From NCBI RefSeq assembly GCF_000420305.1, contig NZ_ATUR01000005.1, positions 5,001 to 69,000 of the forward strand: DNA of 64,000 nucleotides. Reading direction: 5' to 3'. The notes under the pieces were generated by a model. That model made no database searches. It was not told where the DNA came from and saw only the letters and a list, made by a program, of their open reading frames with translations. The first letter of the stretch is position 1. The number at the start of each line of letters is the position of its first letter. The translations under genes and the position numbers were made by a program. The DNA comes from Novosphingopyxis baekryungensis DSM 16222 (GTDB lineage: Bacteria; Pseudomonadota; Alphaproteobacteria; Sphingomonadales; Sphingomonadaceae). This document shows, in pieces, positions 29,525 through 39,254 of the stretch.

Positions 29525-30013
29525 ATGAACGAACGCACCAATCCCATCACGCCGCAGGGCTATGCCGCGCTGCGTGCCGAATATGATGCACTCTTCTCGG
29601 TCGAAAGGCCAAAGCTGGTGGACATCGTTCACTGGGCAGCGGGCAATGGCGACCGTAGCGAAAATGGCGACTATATCTATGGCCGCAAAAGACTGCGCGA
29701 GATCGACGGCAAATTGAACCGTCTATCCAAAAAGATGAAGCATGCGCAGGTTCTGGACCCGGCAGAGCAGATCGACCGATCCCGTATCTTCTTCGGTGCG
29801 ACGGTTGCCCTTGCAGACGAGGACGATGAGCGGCTGACCGTCACCTTGGTTGGCCATGACGAGGCCGACCCGGCGCAAGGCCGCATAAGCTGGACCAGCC
29901 CTTTGGCCAAGGCGTTGCGCCGCGCGACAGTCGGTGATCTTCGGACCGTGCCGTTACCGTCCGGTCCGAAGGAATGGGAAGTGATGCACATCACCTATCC
30001 CGATCGACGCTAG
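29525..30013 (+). CDS. greB: transcription elongation factor GreB
   Basis: A 162-residue Gre factor that rescues backtracked RNA polymerase by stimulating transcript cleavage. The N-terminal coiled coil (about 1-80) carries the acidic tip residues in GDRSENGDYIYGRKRLREIDG (around 38-58; the catalytic pair is in the SENGDY segment), and the C-terminal FKBP-like domain ends EWEVMHITYP. The segment GRKRLREID with its basic patch is typical of GreB rather than GreA. It stands alone on the plus strand. Confidence 0.92.
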   Translation: MNERTNPITPQGYAALRAEYDALFSVERPKLVDIVHWAAGNGDRSENGDYIYGRKRLREIDGKLNRLSKKMKHAQVLDPAEQIDRSRIFFGATVALADEDDERLTVTLVGHDEADPAQGRISWTSPLAKALRRATVGDLRTVPLPSGPKEWEVMHITYPDRR

Positions 30014-30081
30014 GCCGAAAGCTGCCGGCTCCTGGCGGTCACGAAGTCCACCATGGCGCCGCAGGGATTAGGAAAAGGCGA

Positions 30082-30285
30082 TCAATAGTCCGGCTGATCC
30101 TCACCGGTCGCCTTGTCCCACGCCATGGCTACGCCCTTCTGCACGGCATATCCGATGGCAAAGGTCATGATCAGCGGGAAAACCAGCTTCACGCCCTTTT
30201 CGGCCACTGCGCCCCAGAGCGCGCCTTCGACGCCGCTGTCTCCGTCCTGACGATCGATAAGCGCGCCGACAATGGATCCGAACAT
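30082..30285 (-). CDS. small membrane protein, 67 residues
   Basis: A short protein with one predicted membrane helix (about 32-50, KLVFPLIMTFAIGYAVQKG) and an acidic C-terminus. The ATG at 30285 has AATCAGGAAATC upstream, a good ribosome binding site, and the longer frame from 30432 contains ppk2-overlapping sequence without protein character. I do not recognise a family. It lies directly downstream of ppk2 on the same strand and may be cotranscribed with it. Confidence 0.65.
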   Translation of the reverse strand: MFGSIVGALIDRQDGDSGVEGALWGAVAEKGVKLVFPLIMTFAIGYAVQKGVAMAWDKATGEDQPDY

Positions 30286-30367
30286 AATGATTTCCTGATT
30301 TCGAGAGGTCGTTTCGGATGGAAAACCGCCATCGCCCGGCATTGGTTCCCGCCTGCCGTGATGGCTG

Positions 30368-31144
30368 TCAGTGTCCGCCCAGCACCTTTTGCGCCGCTTT
30401 CGCCAAATCCTCGTCCACCTCGGGAAATCCATCGGGCAACGCCGCGTCCAGCCTGTCGGCCACCGCGGTCAGCGCCGCAATGCGCGCGGCCTTCTTGTCA
30501 TTGCCGTCGATCGCTTTCCACGGGGCCCAGCGCGTATCGGTGCGCGCGAACATCTCTTCGGCGGCGGCCAGATAGGCGCCGCGTCGATCACGGTTGCGCA
30601 GATCCTCCATGGTGATCTTCCAGCGCTTGTGCGGTTTTTCCAGCCGGTCGCGAAAGCGCGCATCCTGCTCATCCTGCGTCACATGGATGAACAGCTTGAT
30701 GAGGATGGTACCCAGATCGGTCTGGGTCGCCTCGAACTCGTTGATCTCGTCATAGGCCCGGGCCCATTCGGCCTCGCTCGCAAAGCCCTCCACGCGTTCC
30801 ACCAGCACCCGGCCATACCAACTGCGGTCGAAGATCGCGAGGCTGCGCGCGCCCGGAAGGTCGCGCCAGAAGCGCCAGAGGAAATGCCGCTCCTTTTCCG
30901 GCTGGGTCGGCGCGGCGATCGGATGTACCGCGAAATAGCGGGGATCCAGGCCGGCGGTCAGCCGCTTGACGATGCCGCCCTTGCCCGCCGCGTCCCAGCC
31001 TTCCAGCACGAGGATCGCCGGCTTGCGATGGACAATCATGCGCGCCTGCAGACGGGCGAGCCGATCCTGCAGGTCCTTTAGATCATCCGAATAATCGCCC
31101 GCATAGTCGGCGCCGGTCTCATGGTCGGAGAGGTCGATCGTCAC
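30368..31144 (-). CDS. ppk2: polyphosphate kinase 2 family protein
   Basis: A 258-residue P-loop kinase that uses polyphosphate to phosphorylate nucleotides (or the reverse). Walker A GWDAAGKGG (about 50-58), the lid-region FDRSWYGRVLVERVEG (about 105-120) and the aspartate-arginine pairs expected of PPK2 are clear. A GTG at 31144 is preferred because GAGGAG lies nine bases upstream; longer readings from ATGs at 31168 or 31165 are possible. Together with ppx and ppk1 nearby, it gives the organism both arms of polyphosphate metabolism. Nucleotide preference cannot be told. Confidence 0.88.
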   Translation of the reverse strand: MTIDLSDHETGADYAGDYSDDLKDLQDRLARLQARMIVHRKPAILVLEGWDAAGKGGIVKRLTAGLDPRYFAVHPIAAPTQPEKERHFLWRFWRDLPGARSLAIFDRSWYGRVLVERVEGFASEAEWARAYDEINEFEATQTDLGTILIKLFIHVTQDEQDARFRDRLEKPHKRWKITMEDLRNRDRRGAYLAAAEEMFARTDTRWAPWKAIDGNDKKAARIAALTAVADRLDAALPDGFPEVDEDLAKAAQKVLGGH

Positions 31145-31228
31145 AGCTATTCTCTCCTCGGCCATCATCGCCACCCCGGACCGGATCCAGGATGACGTTA
31201 ATCATAAAGAGGAAGTCTTAAATTCCCA

Positions 31229-33049
31229 TCACCCGGCGTCGGGGGCGACCACCGCGTCCACATCCTTCGCTGCCGGCTTCTTCTGCTCGACCAGCCGGAC
31301 ATGCACATCGCGCAGCTGACGCTGACTGACCGGCGACGGCGCGCCCATCATCAGATCCTGCGCGCGCTGGTTGAGCGGGAAGGCGATCACTTCGCGGATG
31401 TTCGGCTCATCGGCCAGCAGCATTACGATGCGGTCGATACCCGGCGCGGAGCCGCCATGCGGCGGTGCACCCAGCTTGAACGCCTCGATCATGCCGCTGA
31501 AATTCGCGTCGACATCTTCGCGGCTGTACCCCGCCAGTTCGAACGCCTTGTACATGATGTCCGGGCGGTGGTTCCGGATCGCGCCGCTGGACAGCTCATA
31601 GCCATTGCAGACGATGTCATATTGCCAGGCCAGGATATCGAGCGGGTCCTTGGTTTCCAGCGCCTCCATCTCGCCCTGCGGCATGGAGAAGGGGTTGTGG
31701 CTGAAATCGACCTTCTTCTGCTCCTCATCATATTCGAACATCGGGAAATCGACGATCCAGCAGAATTTGAAGCAGCCCTGCTCGATCAGCTCCAGCAGTT
31801 CGCCGACGCGGGTGCGCGCGGCCCCGGCCAGCTTGGCCGCTTCCTTTTCCTTGCCCGCGGCGAAGAACAGGCCGTCATTCGGTCCAAGGCCAAGCTCGTC
31901 ATACAGCTTGGCCATCTCCTCGGCCCCGTGATTCTTGGCGATCGGCCCGCCGAACTCGCCGCCCTTGCGCGTGACATAGCCGAGACCGGCAAAGCCCTCG
32001 CGGCGTGCCCAGTCGTTCATCTCGTCGAAGAATTTGCGGCTCTTCTCATGCGTGTCCGGCGCCGGGATCACGCGCACGCGCCCGCCGCCGCCCACGATCT
32101 TCTCGAACAGGCCGAAACCGGACTTTTCGAAATGATGCGTCACGTCGCTGATGATCAGCGGATTGCGCAGATCGGGCTTGTCGCTGCCATATTTCAGCAT
32201 CGCCTCGGCATAGGGAATGCGCGGAAACTCGCCGGCGGGCGTCACCGTCTTGTCGCCGGAAAATTCGTCGAACACACCGGCCAGCACGGGCTCGATCGCC
32301 TGGAACACATCTTCCTGCGTCACGAAGCTCATCTCGAAATCGAGCTGGTAGAATTCCGGGCTGCGGTCGGCGCGCAGATCCTCGTCGCGGAAACAGGGGG
32401 CGATCTGGAAATAGCGATCGAACCCGGCCACCATCAACAGCTGTTTGAACATCTGCGGGGCCTGCGGCAGCGCGTAGAAGCGGCCGGGGTGCAGGCGGCT
32501 GGGCACCAGATAATCGCGCGCGCCTTCCGGGCTGGACGCACCCAGAATCGGCGTCTGGAATTCGAAAAAGCCCTGATCCTGCATGCGGCGGCGCAGGCTG
32601 CTGATCACCTGGCTGCGCAGCATGATATTGGCGTGCATCGTCTCGCGCCGCAGATCGACGAAACGATATTTCAGGCGGATATCCTCCGGATATTCCTGCT
32701 CGCCAGCCACCGGAAGCGGCAGCTCATTGGCCGAGGACTGGACGCTGACGGCGCGGGCATAGACCTCGATCTCGCCGGTCGGCAGATTGGCGTTCACCGT
32801 GCCTTCGCTGCGGGCCTTTACCTCGCCATCGATGGTCACCACGCTTTCTACGCGCAAGCCGTCGAGCACCTGCAGCGCCGGGCTGTCCTCATCCACCACG
32901 ATCTGCGTCATGCCGTAATGATCGCGCAGATCGACGAACAGCACGCCGCCATGATCGCGCTTGCGGTGGATCCAGCCGGACAGGCGGACGCTGCTCCCGA
33001 CATCGGATTTCTGGAGCTGCGAGCAATTATGGGTGCGGTAAGCGTGCAT
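31229..33049 (-). CDS. aspS: aspartyl-tRNA synthetase
   Basis: A 606-residue bacterial-type class IIb enzyme with an N-terminal OB-fold (about 1-105), catalytic domain including motif 2 [18 protein letters not shown], an inserted GAD domain (about 290-420) and motif 3 [18 protein letters not shown] (about 535-553). It charges tRNA-Asp; in bacteria with GatCAB it may also mischarge tRNA-Asn, which I cannot judge here. The gene stands divergent to rnd. Confidence 0.95.
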   Translation of the reverse strand: MHAYRTHNCSQLQKSDVGSSVRLSGWIHRKRDHGGVLFVDLRDHYGMTQIVVDEDSPALQVLDGLRVESVVTIDGEVKARSEGTVNANLPTGEIEVYARAVSVQSSANELPLPVAGEQEYPEDIRLKYRFVDLRRETMHANIMLRSQVISSLRRRMQDQGFFEFQTPILGASSPEGARDYLVPSRLHPGRFYALPQAPQMFKQLLMVAGFDRYFQIAPCFRDEDLRADRSPEFYQLDFEMSFVTQEDVFQAIEPVLAGVFDEFSGDKTVTPAGEFPRIPYAEAMLKYGSDKPDLRNPLIISDVTHHFEKSGFGLFEKIVGGGGRVRVIPAPDTHEKSRKFFDEMNDWARREGFAGLGYVTRKGGEFGGPIAKNHGAEEMAKLYDELGLGPNDGLFFAAGKEKEAAKLAGAARTRVGELLELIEQGCFKFCWIVDFPMFEYDEEQKKVDFSHNPFSMPQGEMEALETKDPLDILAWQYDIVCNGYELSSGAIRNHRPDIMYKAFELAGYSREDVDANFSGMIEAFKLGAPPHGGSAPGIDRIVMLLADEPNIREVIAFPLNQRAQDLMMGAPSPVSQRQLRDVHVRLVEQKKPAAKDVDAVVAPDAG

Positions 33050-33203
33050 TATATGTGGCCTGTCATCTGGAATTTTCTGGCGATGTCGCGTTGGCGCATC
33101 TGTATCAGCTACTATGCGCGGCTAACACAGGCAGCGGGCGCCATTGTCAAGCGCCCGCCCCCACTAGGCACCCCGCGCCAACCTGTGTAAGCCTGCACAC
33201 CAC

Positions 33204-34379
33204 ATGAAAATTCATCCGCTTATCACGCAATCCGCCCCGCTCGCCGAACTGTGCGAACGCCTGTCCACCGCAGACTTCGTCGCCGTCGATACCGAGTTCA
33301 TGCGCGAGAATACCTATTATCCGCTGCTCTGCCTGGTGCAGATCGCGGACGACAAGGAGGCCGCGGCGATCGATCCGCTGGCCGAGGGTATCGATCTGAA
33401 ACCGCTCTGGGACCTGCTGGTCCATAATGAAGACGTGCTGAAAGTCTTCCACGCCGGCGGGCAGGATGTGGAGATCGTCTACAATCATGCCGGGGATACG
33501 CCGCACCCCATGTTCGACACGCAGGTGGCCGCCATGGCGCTGGGTCAGGGTGAGCAGGTGGGCTATCAGAATCTGGTCGCTCTGTGGCTCGGCCATACGC
33601 TGGACAAGGGCGCGCGCTTTACCGACTGGAGCCGCCGCCCGCTCGACAAGCGGCAGATCGATTATGCCATCGGCGATGTGACGCATCTGTCCGAGATTTT
33701 CCCGATGATGCTGGAAAAGCTGAAGGAAACCAATCGCGGCGCATGGCTGAACGGGGAAATGGAAAAGCTCACCGATCCGGCCAATTACGAGAATAATCCG
33801 GAAGACAGCTGGAAGCGCGTGAAGGTGCAGTCGCGCAAGGCCGATGTGCTGGGCCGGCTGAAAGCCTTGGCCGCCTGGCGGGAGCGCGAGGCGCAGGACA
33901 AGGATTTGCCGCGCGGACGCATCATGAAGGATGAGACGCTGGCGGACATTGCCGGCCATCCGCCGCGCGAGCAGAAGGACCTGGCCAAGAAGCGCGGCCT
34001 GTCCGCCGCGTGGAGCAGTAACGATATCGGCCGCCGCATGATGAAGGCGCTGCAATCGGCCGAGCCGCTGGGCGGTGACGATCTGCCGGATCGCAAGAAC
34101 CGGCCGGGCGCGGGGAAGGACGGCGCGCTGGTGGCCGATCTCCTGAAGCTGCTGCTCAAGATCCGTTCGCGCGACATCAATGTCGCCTCCCGCCTGATCG
34201 CCAAGGCCAGCGATCTGGAACGGCTGGCTGCTGGCGAGCGTGAGGATATGCCGATGCTGGAAGGCTGGCGTTTCGATGAATTCGGGCGGGACGCGCTCGA
34301 TCTGGTCGAAGGCCGCCTGGCCTTTGCCGTTCTGGACGGCAAACTGACGATGACGCGCACCGAAAAGGCCGCCGGTTGA
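33204..34379 (+). CDS. rnd: ribonuclease D
   Basis: A 391-residue 3'-5' exoribonuclease of the DEDDy family that trims tRNA and other RNA 3' ends. The DEDD acidic residues appear in VAVDTEFMRE (Exo I, about 29-38), FHAGGQDVEIV (Exo II region) and DYAIGDVTHL (Exo III, with the Tyr of DEDDy). An HRDC domain follows at about 210-295 and a second at the C-terminus. Its stop overlaps the start of the downstream I78 lipoprotein by one base. Confidence 0.93.
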   Translation: MKIHPLITQSAPLAELCERLSTADFVAVDTEFMRENTYYPLLCLVQIADDKEAAAIDPLAEGIDLKPLWDLLVHNEDVLKVFHAGGQDVEIVYNHAGDTPHPMFDTQVAAMALGQGEQVGYQNLVALWLGHTLDKGARFTDWSRRPLDKRQIDYAIGDVTHLSEIFPMMLEKLKETNRGAWLNGEMEKLTDPANYENNPEDSWKRVKVQSRKADVLGRLKALAAWREREAQDKDLPRGRIMKDETLADIAGHPPREQKDLAKKRGLSAAWSSNDIGRRMMKALQSAEPLGGDDLPDRKNRPGAGKDGALVADLLKLLLKIRSRDINVASRLIAKASDLERLAAGEREDMPMLEGWRFDEFGRDALDLVEGRLAFAVLDGKLTMTRTEKAAG

Positions 34380-34708
34380 TGCGCGTCGCCGCCGCGTTGA
34401 CCGCACCACTCCTGCTGGGCGCCTGTGTGATGACCGGCGCGCAGGACGGCACCCGCTTGCCCGGCGATAGCAGCAGCGACGTGCCGGCGGCGCAAGCTGG
34501 TGGCTTCGCCTGCGATGCAGGGGCCGCCGAGATGTTGATCGGCGAAACGCCGAGCCAGGCGCTCGGCACCCGCGTGATGAACCTGACCGGCGCCCGGCAG
34601 CTGCGCTGGATCGGCCCAGGCATGGCCGTTACCATGGAATTTCGCGAAGGCCGGGTGAACGTCTATTATGACGCCGATTATCGCGTGGAACGGATCAGCT
34701 GCGGCTGA
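34379..34708 (+). CDS. lipoprotein of the peptidase inhibitor I78 type
   Basis: A 109-residue lipoprotein: signal sequence with lipobox LLGAC, Cys at about 17, a short linker, and an I78-like domain (about 42-109) recognisable from CDAGAAEMLIGETPSQALG and the closing VNVYYDADYRVERISCG with two cysteines. The I78 family are small inhibitors of serine peptidases. The ATG overlaps the rnd stop (TGATG), so its translation is coupled to rnd; a functional link between RNase D and an envelope inhibitor is not evident. Confidence 0.8.
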   Translation: MRVAAALTAPLLLGACVMTGAQDGTRLPGDSSSDVPAAQAGGFACDAGAAEMLIGETPSQALGTRVMNLTGARQLRWIGPGMAVTMEFREGRVNVYYDADYRVERISCG

Positions 34709-34860
34709 TCGGTTAGTGGCTCGATCGGTTTACAGGATTTGCATAGCCGCTGCCCATGCGTGGGGGATGGCGATGGAAAAATGGAAACGCCGCTGGAAAA
34801 CCGACTTGATCAGCAAAACCAATCCGCAATGCGCTGACCTTCTTCCCTGCTGACATCGTC

Positions 34861-34940
34861 GCTCCCGCGAAGGCGGGAGCCTATCCCGACGATGTTTCGC
34901 GCTCGACGACTGTTGGGATGGCCTCCCGCCTTCGCGGGAG
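34861..34940. repeat. pair of inverted GGGAGGC-type hairpins between the I78 gene and ppx
   Basis: GCTCCCGC-GAAG-GCGGGAGC (34861-34880) and CTCCCGCC/GCGGGAG (34923-34940) are two hairpins with related stems in the spacer between convergent genes. They resemble the REP-like pairs at 6861 and 29430 in having two facing palindromes about 40 bases apart, though the stem sequence is different. Confidence 0.6.
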
Positions 34941-34967
34941 AGACGTGGGACTTGGACAGAGATTACC

Positions 34968-36446
34968 TCAGCCGGTGCTTACCCTGGCTTCCAGCCCGAC
35001 AAAGCTTGCGAACTGGCCCAGCCGCTTCTCCACGGTCTCGGACAGCAGCGCATCGGCATCGGCTTCCAGCACCACCTGCCCCTTGTCCATCCGCACCCGG
35101 CTCGCGCCCAACGGTTCGGCCAGGCCACCGCTGACCCGCTGCGCCAGGCGCATCGCAAGGCCCCAGGCGGCGGCGTGGTGCAACTGCCTTTCGCTGGCCA
35201 GCTTCCCACCGCCGGGAAACGCGCCGGAGCCACCGCCGAAGCTGGTATAAAGCGCCTGCCCCAGCATTTCGCGCCCCGCACCGTCGATCCCGACCCAATT
35301 GCCGTGGAGCCCGGCTTCCAGCCCGCGTTCGGCACGGAAATCGGGATTGGCGCGCCACGCGACATCGCCGAGATTGCAGGCGGCGCGGCGCAGGCGCTTA
35401 TCCTGCGCATCATCATCCGCGAACAGCGGTGCGATCCACGCATCGACCAGCGCGCCATGCATCGGGAAGCGCCCCTCGGCCTGCCCCATATCGGCAGTGG
35501 CGGCGAGCAGCGGATCGACCGCCTGCATGTCGGGCGAGAGCGCGGCGAAATTGATGCCTTCGCGCACGCCATAGCCCGATATGATGACGCAGCTGGGCTT
35601 CAGTCGCTCGATCAGCAGCGCCAGCAGGCGGCTGCCCTCGCGCATATAGGCCACGCGGCTGGAACCGACACCGGGGGTCTTGGCGATCGCGCCATCCTCC
35701 ATCGTCTCCACCTTGTCGGCCAGCTTGAGCGCGCGGGCGGGCGGAATTTCATAATTATGGACCACGCGCAGCGGCCAGTCGCCCGCCGCCATGTCGATTC
35801 GCGCCAGCGAGCGCCAGCTGCCGCCAACCAGATAGAGAGGCTGCGGCTTGTCCTGAATTTCCAGGCCGCTTTTTTCCAGATATTTGTCGAACCGGCGGGA
35901 CAGCGCGCCGCTTCCCTTGTCGAGGATCGGCTTGGCGCGCAGCACGCCGAGCGGCAAGGACACGCCCTGCTTCACCATATTCTTGCCCAGCCGCGCAATC
36001 TCCAGACTGCCCCCGCCCAGATCGCCGACCCAGCCCTTCGCGCCGGGAAAGGCGGCCAGCACGCCCATGCCGGCAAAATAGGCTTCCTGCTCGCCGCTCA
36101 GCACGCGGGGATCGAAGCCGCGCGCGCGCGCGTCAGCCAGAAACGCCGCGCCATTTTCCGCATCGCGCACGGCAGCGGTGGCGATGGCCTCGACCCGGTC
36201 CACAGCGAACATCTCGCACAGATGCGCAAAGCGGCTGAGCGCGCGCAAGGCGCGATCGCACGCATCCTGACCGATGCGCCCGGTCTCGTTCAGCTCAAGC
36301 CCAAGGCCCGCCATCACCTTTTCATTGAAGATCAGCGATGGCACGCGCGGATGGCCTTCATGCACCACCAGCCGCACGGAGTTGGAGCCGATATCGACCA
36401 CGGCGGTGCGGATATTGGGGCGGATATCGCCGGCCGAACGGCTCAT
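34968..36446 (-). CDS. ppx: exopolyphosphatase / guanosine pentaphosphatase (Ppx/GppA)
   Basis: A 492-residue member of the ASKHA ATPase-like fold that hydrolyses polyphosphate chain ends and possibly pppGpp. Phosphate-binding segments VVDIGSNSVRLVV (about 16-28) and GDLGGGSLEIAR (about 141-152) are clear, as is AYMREGSRLLALLIE in the C-terminal helical domain. The ATG at 36446 (MSRSAG) is preferred to an in-frame TTG at 36461. Ten or so bases separate it from ppk1 upstream on the same strand, so the synthetic and degradative enzymes share one transcript. Confidence 0.92.
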   Translation of the reverse strand: MSRSAGDIRPNIRTAVVDIGSNSVRLVVHEGHPRVPSLIFNEKVMAGLGLELNETGRIGQDACDRALRALSRFAHLCEMFAVDRVEAIATAAVRDAENGAAFLADARARGFDPRVLSGEQEAYFAGMGVLAAFPGAKGWVGDLGGGSLEIARLGKNMVKQGVSLPLGVLRAKPILDKGSGALSRRFDKYLEKSGLEIQDKPQPLYLVGGSWRSLARIDMAAGDWPLRVVHNYEIPPARALKLADKVETMEDGAIAKTPGVGSSRVAYMREGSRLLALLIERLKPSCVIISGYGVREGINFAALSPDMQAVDPLLAATADMGQAEGRFPMHGALVDAWIAPLFADDDAQDKRLRRAACNLGDVAWRANPDFRAERGLEAGLHGNWVGIDGAGREMLGQALYTSFGGGSGAFPGGGKLASERQLHHAAAWGLAMRLAQRVSGGLAEPLGASRVRMDKGQVVLEADADALLSETVEKRLGQFASFVGLEARVSTG

Positions 36447-36471
36447 GCTGCAGGCGCGCAAGACAAAGCCG

Positions 36472-38643
36472 TCATGACTGCGCCTTGCGCGGCCGGTTGA
36501 GCCGCAGTTTCGGCACCGACTTCGATTTCTTCAGCGCTTTTCCACGCCCGGACAGCGACGGATTGGTCATGAAATAGGTGTGCAGATTGAACCGCTTACC
36601 CGCAGGTTCGATGCGGCTATATTCGCCATCGCCGCTCATCGACCAGCTCTGTTCGTTATCGATCAGATTGGCCAGCATCACCTGATCGAGGATCTGGTCG
36701 TGCACCGTGGGGTTCGTGATCGGCATCATATATTCCACCCGGCGGTCCAGATTGCGCGGCATCCAGTCGGCCGAGCTGATGAACAGCTTGGCCCCGTCAT
36801 TGGGCAGCGCGCGGCCATTGGCAAAGGCCCAGATGCGGCTATGTTCCAGAAAGCGCCCGACAACCGATTTCACGCGGATATTTTCGGACAGGCCGGCAAT
36901 GCCGGGCCGCAGACAGCAGATGCCGCGCACCACCAGATCGATCTCCACGCCGGCTGCGCTGGCTTCGTATAATTTGTCGATCATCTGCGGATCGACCAGC
37001 GAGTTCATCTTGGCCCAGAGCGCCGCCGGCTTGCCCGCCGCGGCATTGGCGATCTCGGCATCGATCAGCGCTTCCATATCCTCACGCATGTGGATGGGGG
37101 AGATGGAGATGCGCGACAGCTCCCCCGGCTCGACATAGCCGGTGATATAATTGAACAGTTGCGCGGCATCGTGCCCAGCCTGCGGATCGGCGGTGAAGTA
37201 GCTCAGATCGGTATAGATCTTGGCGGTCACGGGATGATAATTGCCGGTGCCATAATGGCAATAGGTGCGGTACGCGCCCTCTTCGCGGCGCACGATCATG
37301 GTCACCTTGGCGTGGGTTTTCCACTCGATGAAACCATAGACCACCTGCACGCCGGCCCGCTCCAACTGCGCGGCCCAGGCCAGATTCTGTTCCTCATCGA
37401 AGCGCGCCTTCAACTCGACCACGGCGGTGACCGATTTGCCGGACTCCGCCGCGTCGATCAGGGCGCGAATGATGCGCGACTGGCGGCCCGCGCGGTACAA
37501 TGCCAGCTTGATCGCCACCACATCGGGATCGGCCGCCGCCTGCTCGATCATCGCGACGACGACGTCGAAGCTTTCATAAGGATGGTGGACCACGATGTCC
37601 TTGGCCTGGATCGCGGCGAAACAGTCCCCGTCATATTCGCGGATCCGCTCCGGAAAACGCGGCGTGAAGGCGGGAAATTTCAGATCGGGCCGATCCTCAT
37701 TGCACAGCAGCGCCAGATCGCTGATGCCGATGAAGCCATGCACCAGCGCGCGGCTGGAACCGACCACCAGCAGATCCTCGCGAATGGTGGCCGAGACGCC
37801 GTCCGGCAGGCTGTCGTTCAACTCCAGCCGGATCACCTGGCCCTTGCGCCGCCGCTTGATCGCGCTTTTGAAGTAGCGGACCAGATCCTCGGCCTCTTCC
37901 TCCACCTCGATGTCGCTGTCGCGCACGATGCGGAAGGTGCCCGATCCGGACAGTTCGTAACCGGGAAACAACCGGTCGGAAAAGAACATCACCGCGTCTT
38001 CCATGGTGACGTAGCGCGACTCGCTGCCGGGAATGCGCAGGAACCGTGGCAAGGCGGCTGGCAGCATCAGCAGCTCGCGGATCTGGCGGCCGTCCTTCAG
38101 CCGCTTCAGATCGAGCACGATGCTGAGGCCCAGATTGGGGATGAACGGGAACGGATGCGCGGGATCCAGCGCCTGCGGCGTCAGCAACGGAAAAATCTGA
38201 TCGTTGAAATGATCGCGCAGCCATGCGGCGGATTCCTCGTCCAGCCTGTCCGGCGACACCACGGCTAGCCCCGATTCCTCCAATGCGGCGCGCAACCCCT
38301 CCCAGGTCTGCTGCTGGCTTTCCATCAGCCGGTCGCTCTGCTCATAGATCGCGGCGAGCTGCTGCGCGGGCGTCAGCCCGTCCGGCGAGCTCAGCTCCAC
38401 CCCCTGCGCCACCTGCCCCACCAGCCCGGCCACGCGGACCATGAAGAATTCGTCCAGATTGCTGCCCGATATCGATAGGAAACGCAGCCGTTCGAGCAGG
38501 GGATGGTTGGGGTTGCGCGCCTCCTCCAGCACCCGCTCGTTGAACTTCAGCCAGCTGAGTTCCCGGTTGATATAGCGGTTCCGGCCTTCCGGCAGAGCGC
38601 CGGCCCGATAGGCCTCGCTGATCTTGGGTTCGGTCTGCGGCAT
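36472..38643 (-). CDS. ppk1: polyphosphate kinase 1
   Basis: A 723-residue enzyme that polymerises the gamma phosphate of ATP into polyphosphate. The N-terminal domain begins NRYINRELSWLKFNERVLEEA (about 19 on), followed by the central domain and the two phospholipase-D-like C domains; the catalytic-histidine region HYGTGNYHPVTAKIYTDL is clear, as is AKVTMIVRREE before it. Its ATG overlaps the hdaA stop by one base (TGATG), so it is coupled to hdaA. The long upstream in-frame extension is hdaA read in another frame and was excluded. Confidence 0.95.
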   Translation of the reverse strand: MPQTEPKISEAYRAGALPEGRNRYINRELSWLKFNERVLEEARNPNHPLLERLRFLSISGSNLDEFFMVRVAGLVGQVAQGVELSSPDGLTPAQQLAAIYEQSDRLMESQQQTWEGLRAALEESGLAVVSPDRLDEESAAWLRDHFNDQIFPLLTPQALDPAHPFPFIPNLGLSIVLDLKRLKDGRQIRELLMLPAALPRFLRIPGSESRYVTMEDAVMFFSDRLFPGYELSGSGTFRIVRDSDIEVEEEAEDLVRYFKSAIKRRRKGQVIRLELNDSLPDGVSATIREDLLVVGSSRALVHGFIGISDLALLCNEDRPDLKFPAFTPRFPERIREYDGDCFAAIQAKDIVVHHPYESFDVVVAMIEQAAADPDVVAIKLALYRAGRQSRIIRALIDAAESGKSVTAVVELKARFDEEQNLAWAAQLERAGVQVVYGFIEWKTHAKVTMIVRREEGAYRTYCHYGTGNYHPVTAKIYTDLSYFTADPQAGHDAAQLFNYITGYVEPGELSRISISPIHMREDMEALIDAEIANAAAGKPAALWAKMNSLVDPQMIDKLYEASAAGVEIDLVVRGICCLRPGIAGLSENIRVKSVVGRFLEHSRIWAFANGRALPNDGAKLFISSADWMPRNLDRRVEYMMPITNPTVHDQILDQVMLANLIDNEQSWSMSGDGEYSRIEPAGKRFNLHTYFMTNPSLSGRGKALKKSKSVPKLRLNRPRKAQS

Positions 38644-39245
38644 CACATATCCAGCTCGTTCTGATGATCGAAAATCATGCGGGCCAGCTTCATGCCCACC
38701 GGGCCACCCTGTTCCAGCGCGCGGGCGTTGGCTTCCAGCGCAAATCGCTCGGTCGCAGCATAGCTGCGGTCGATCCGTTTGACGATATAGGACAGCGTCT
38801 CGTCCGTCGCCCCGGTGCCAAGCCGCGTGAGATGCAGCCGCAGCAGCGCCTCCAGCAGCGCATCGTCCGGCTCTCCCAGCTCGACCAGTTGCATGGCGGC
38901 GAGCCTCGAGCGCAGATCGGGCAAGGCGGTGCGCCATTCGCCTGGCGGCGTGCGCGCCGTGAGCAGGAGCGGCTGGCCGCTGCTCTTGGCAGCGTTCCAG
39001 GCATGGAACAGCGCTTCGTCCTCCATCCGGTCGGCATCGTCGATCGCCTGACCGCCATGGCTGGTACGGAAATGCTCGGCCATCATCGTCTTGCCGGAGC
39101 GCGGTGGCCCGGTCAGGATCACGCCCCCATGCGGCCAATAGCTGTGATTTTCGATCAGCCCGGCCGCGCCTTCATTGGCCTTGCTGACGACCAGCTCCCC
39201 GCCGCCCGCAGCGGACCAGTCCAACGGAAGAGCAATCTGCCGCAT
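38643..39245 (-). CDS. hdaA: DnaA-related replication inactivator HdaA
   Basis: A 200-residue AAA+ protein related to domain III of DnaA but lacking the C-terminal DNA-binding domain. Walker A GPPRSGKT (about 46-53) and IDDADRM as the Walker B region are visible, and the N-terminus MRQIALPLDW carries the clamp-binding QxxLPL-type motif that docks Hda on the beta clamp. HdaA with the clamp promotes hydrolysis of DnaA-ATP after initiation. Encoded in front of ppk1 and ppx and behind the DUF2066 gene. Confidence 0.9.
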   Translation of the reverse strand: MRQIALPLDWSAAGGGELVVSKANEGAAGLIENHSYWPHGGVILTGPPRSGKTMMAEHFRTSHGGQAIDDADRMEDEALFHAWNAAKSSGQPLLLTARTPPGEWRTALPDLRSRLAAMQLVELGEPDDALLEALLRLHLTRLGTGATDETLSYIVKRIDRSYAATERFALEANARALEQGGPVGMKLARMIFDHQNELDM

Positions 39246-39254
39246 GGCAGCGCG

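Noticed and set aside
34767-34853. Short plus-strand frame MAMEKWKRRWKTDLISKTNP near the I78 gene
   Set aside because: Only 28 residues, no clear ribosome binding site, and it lies next to REP-like repeats; no family known to me.
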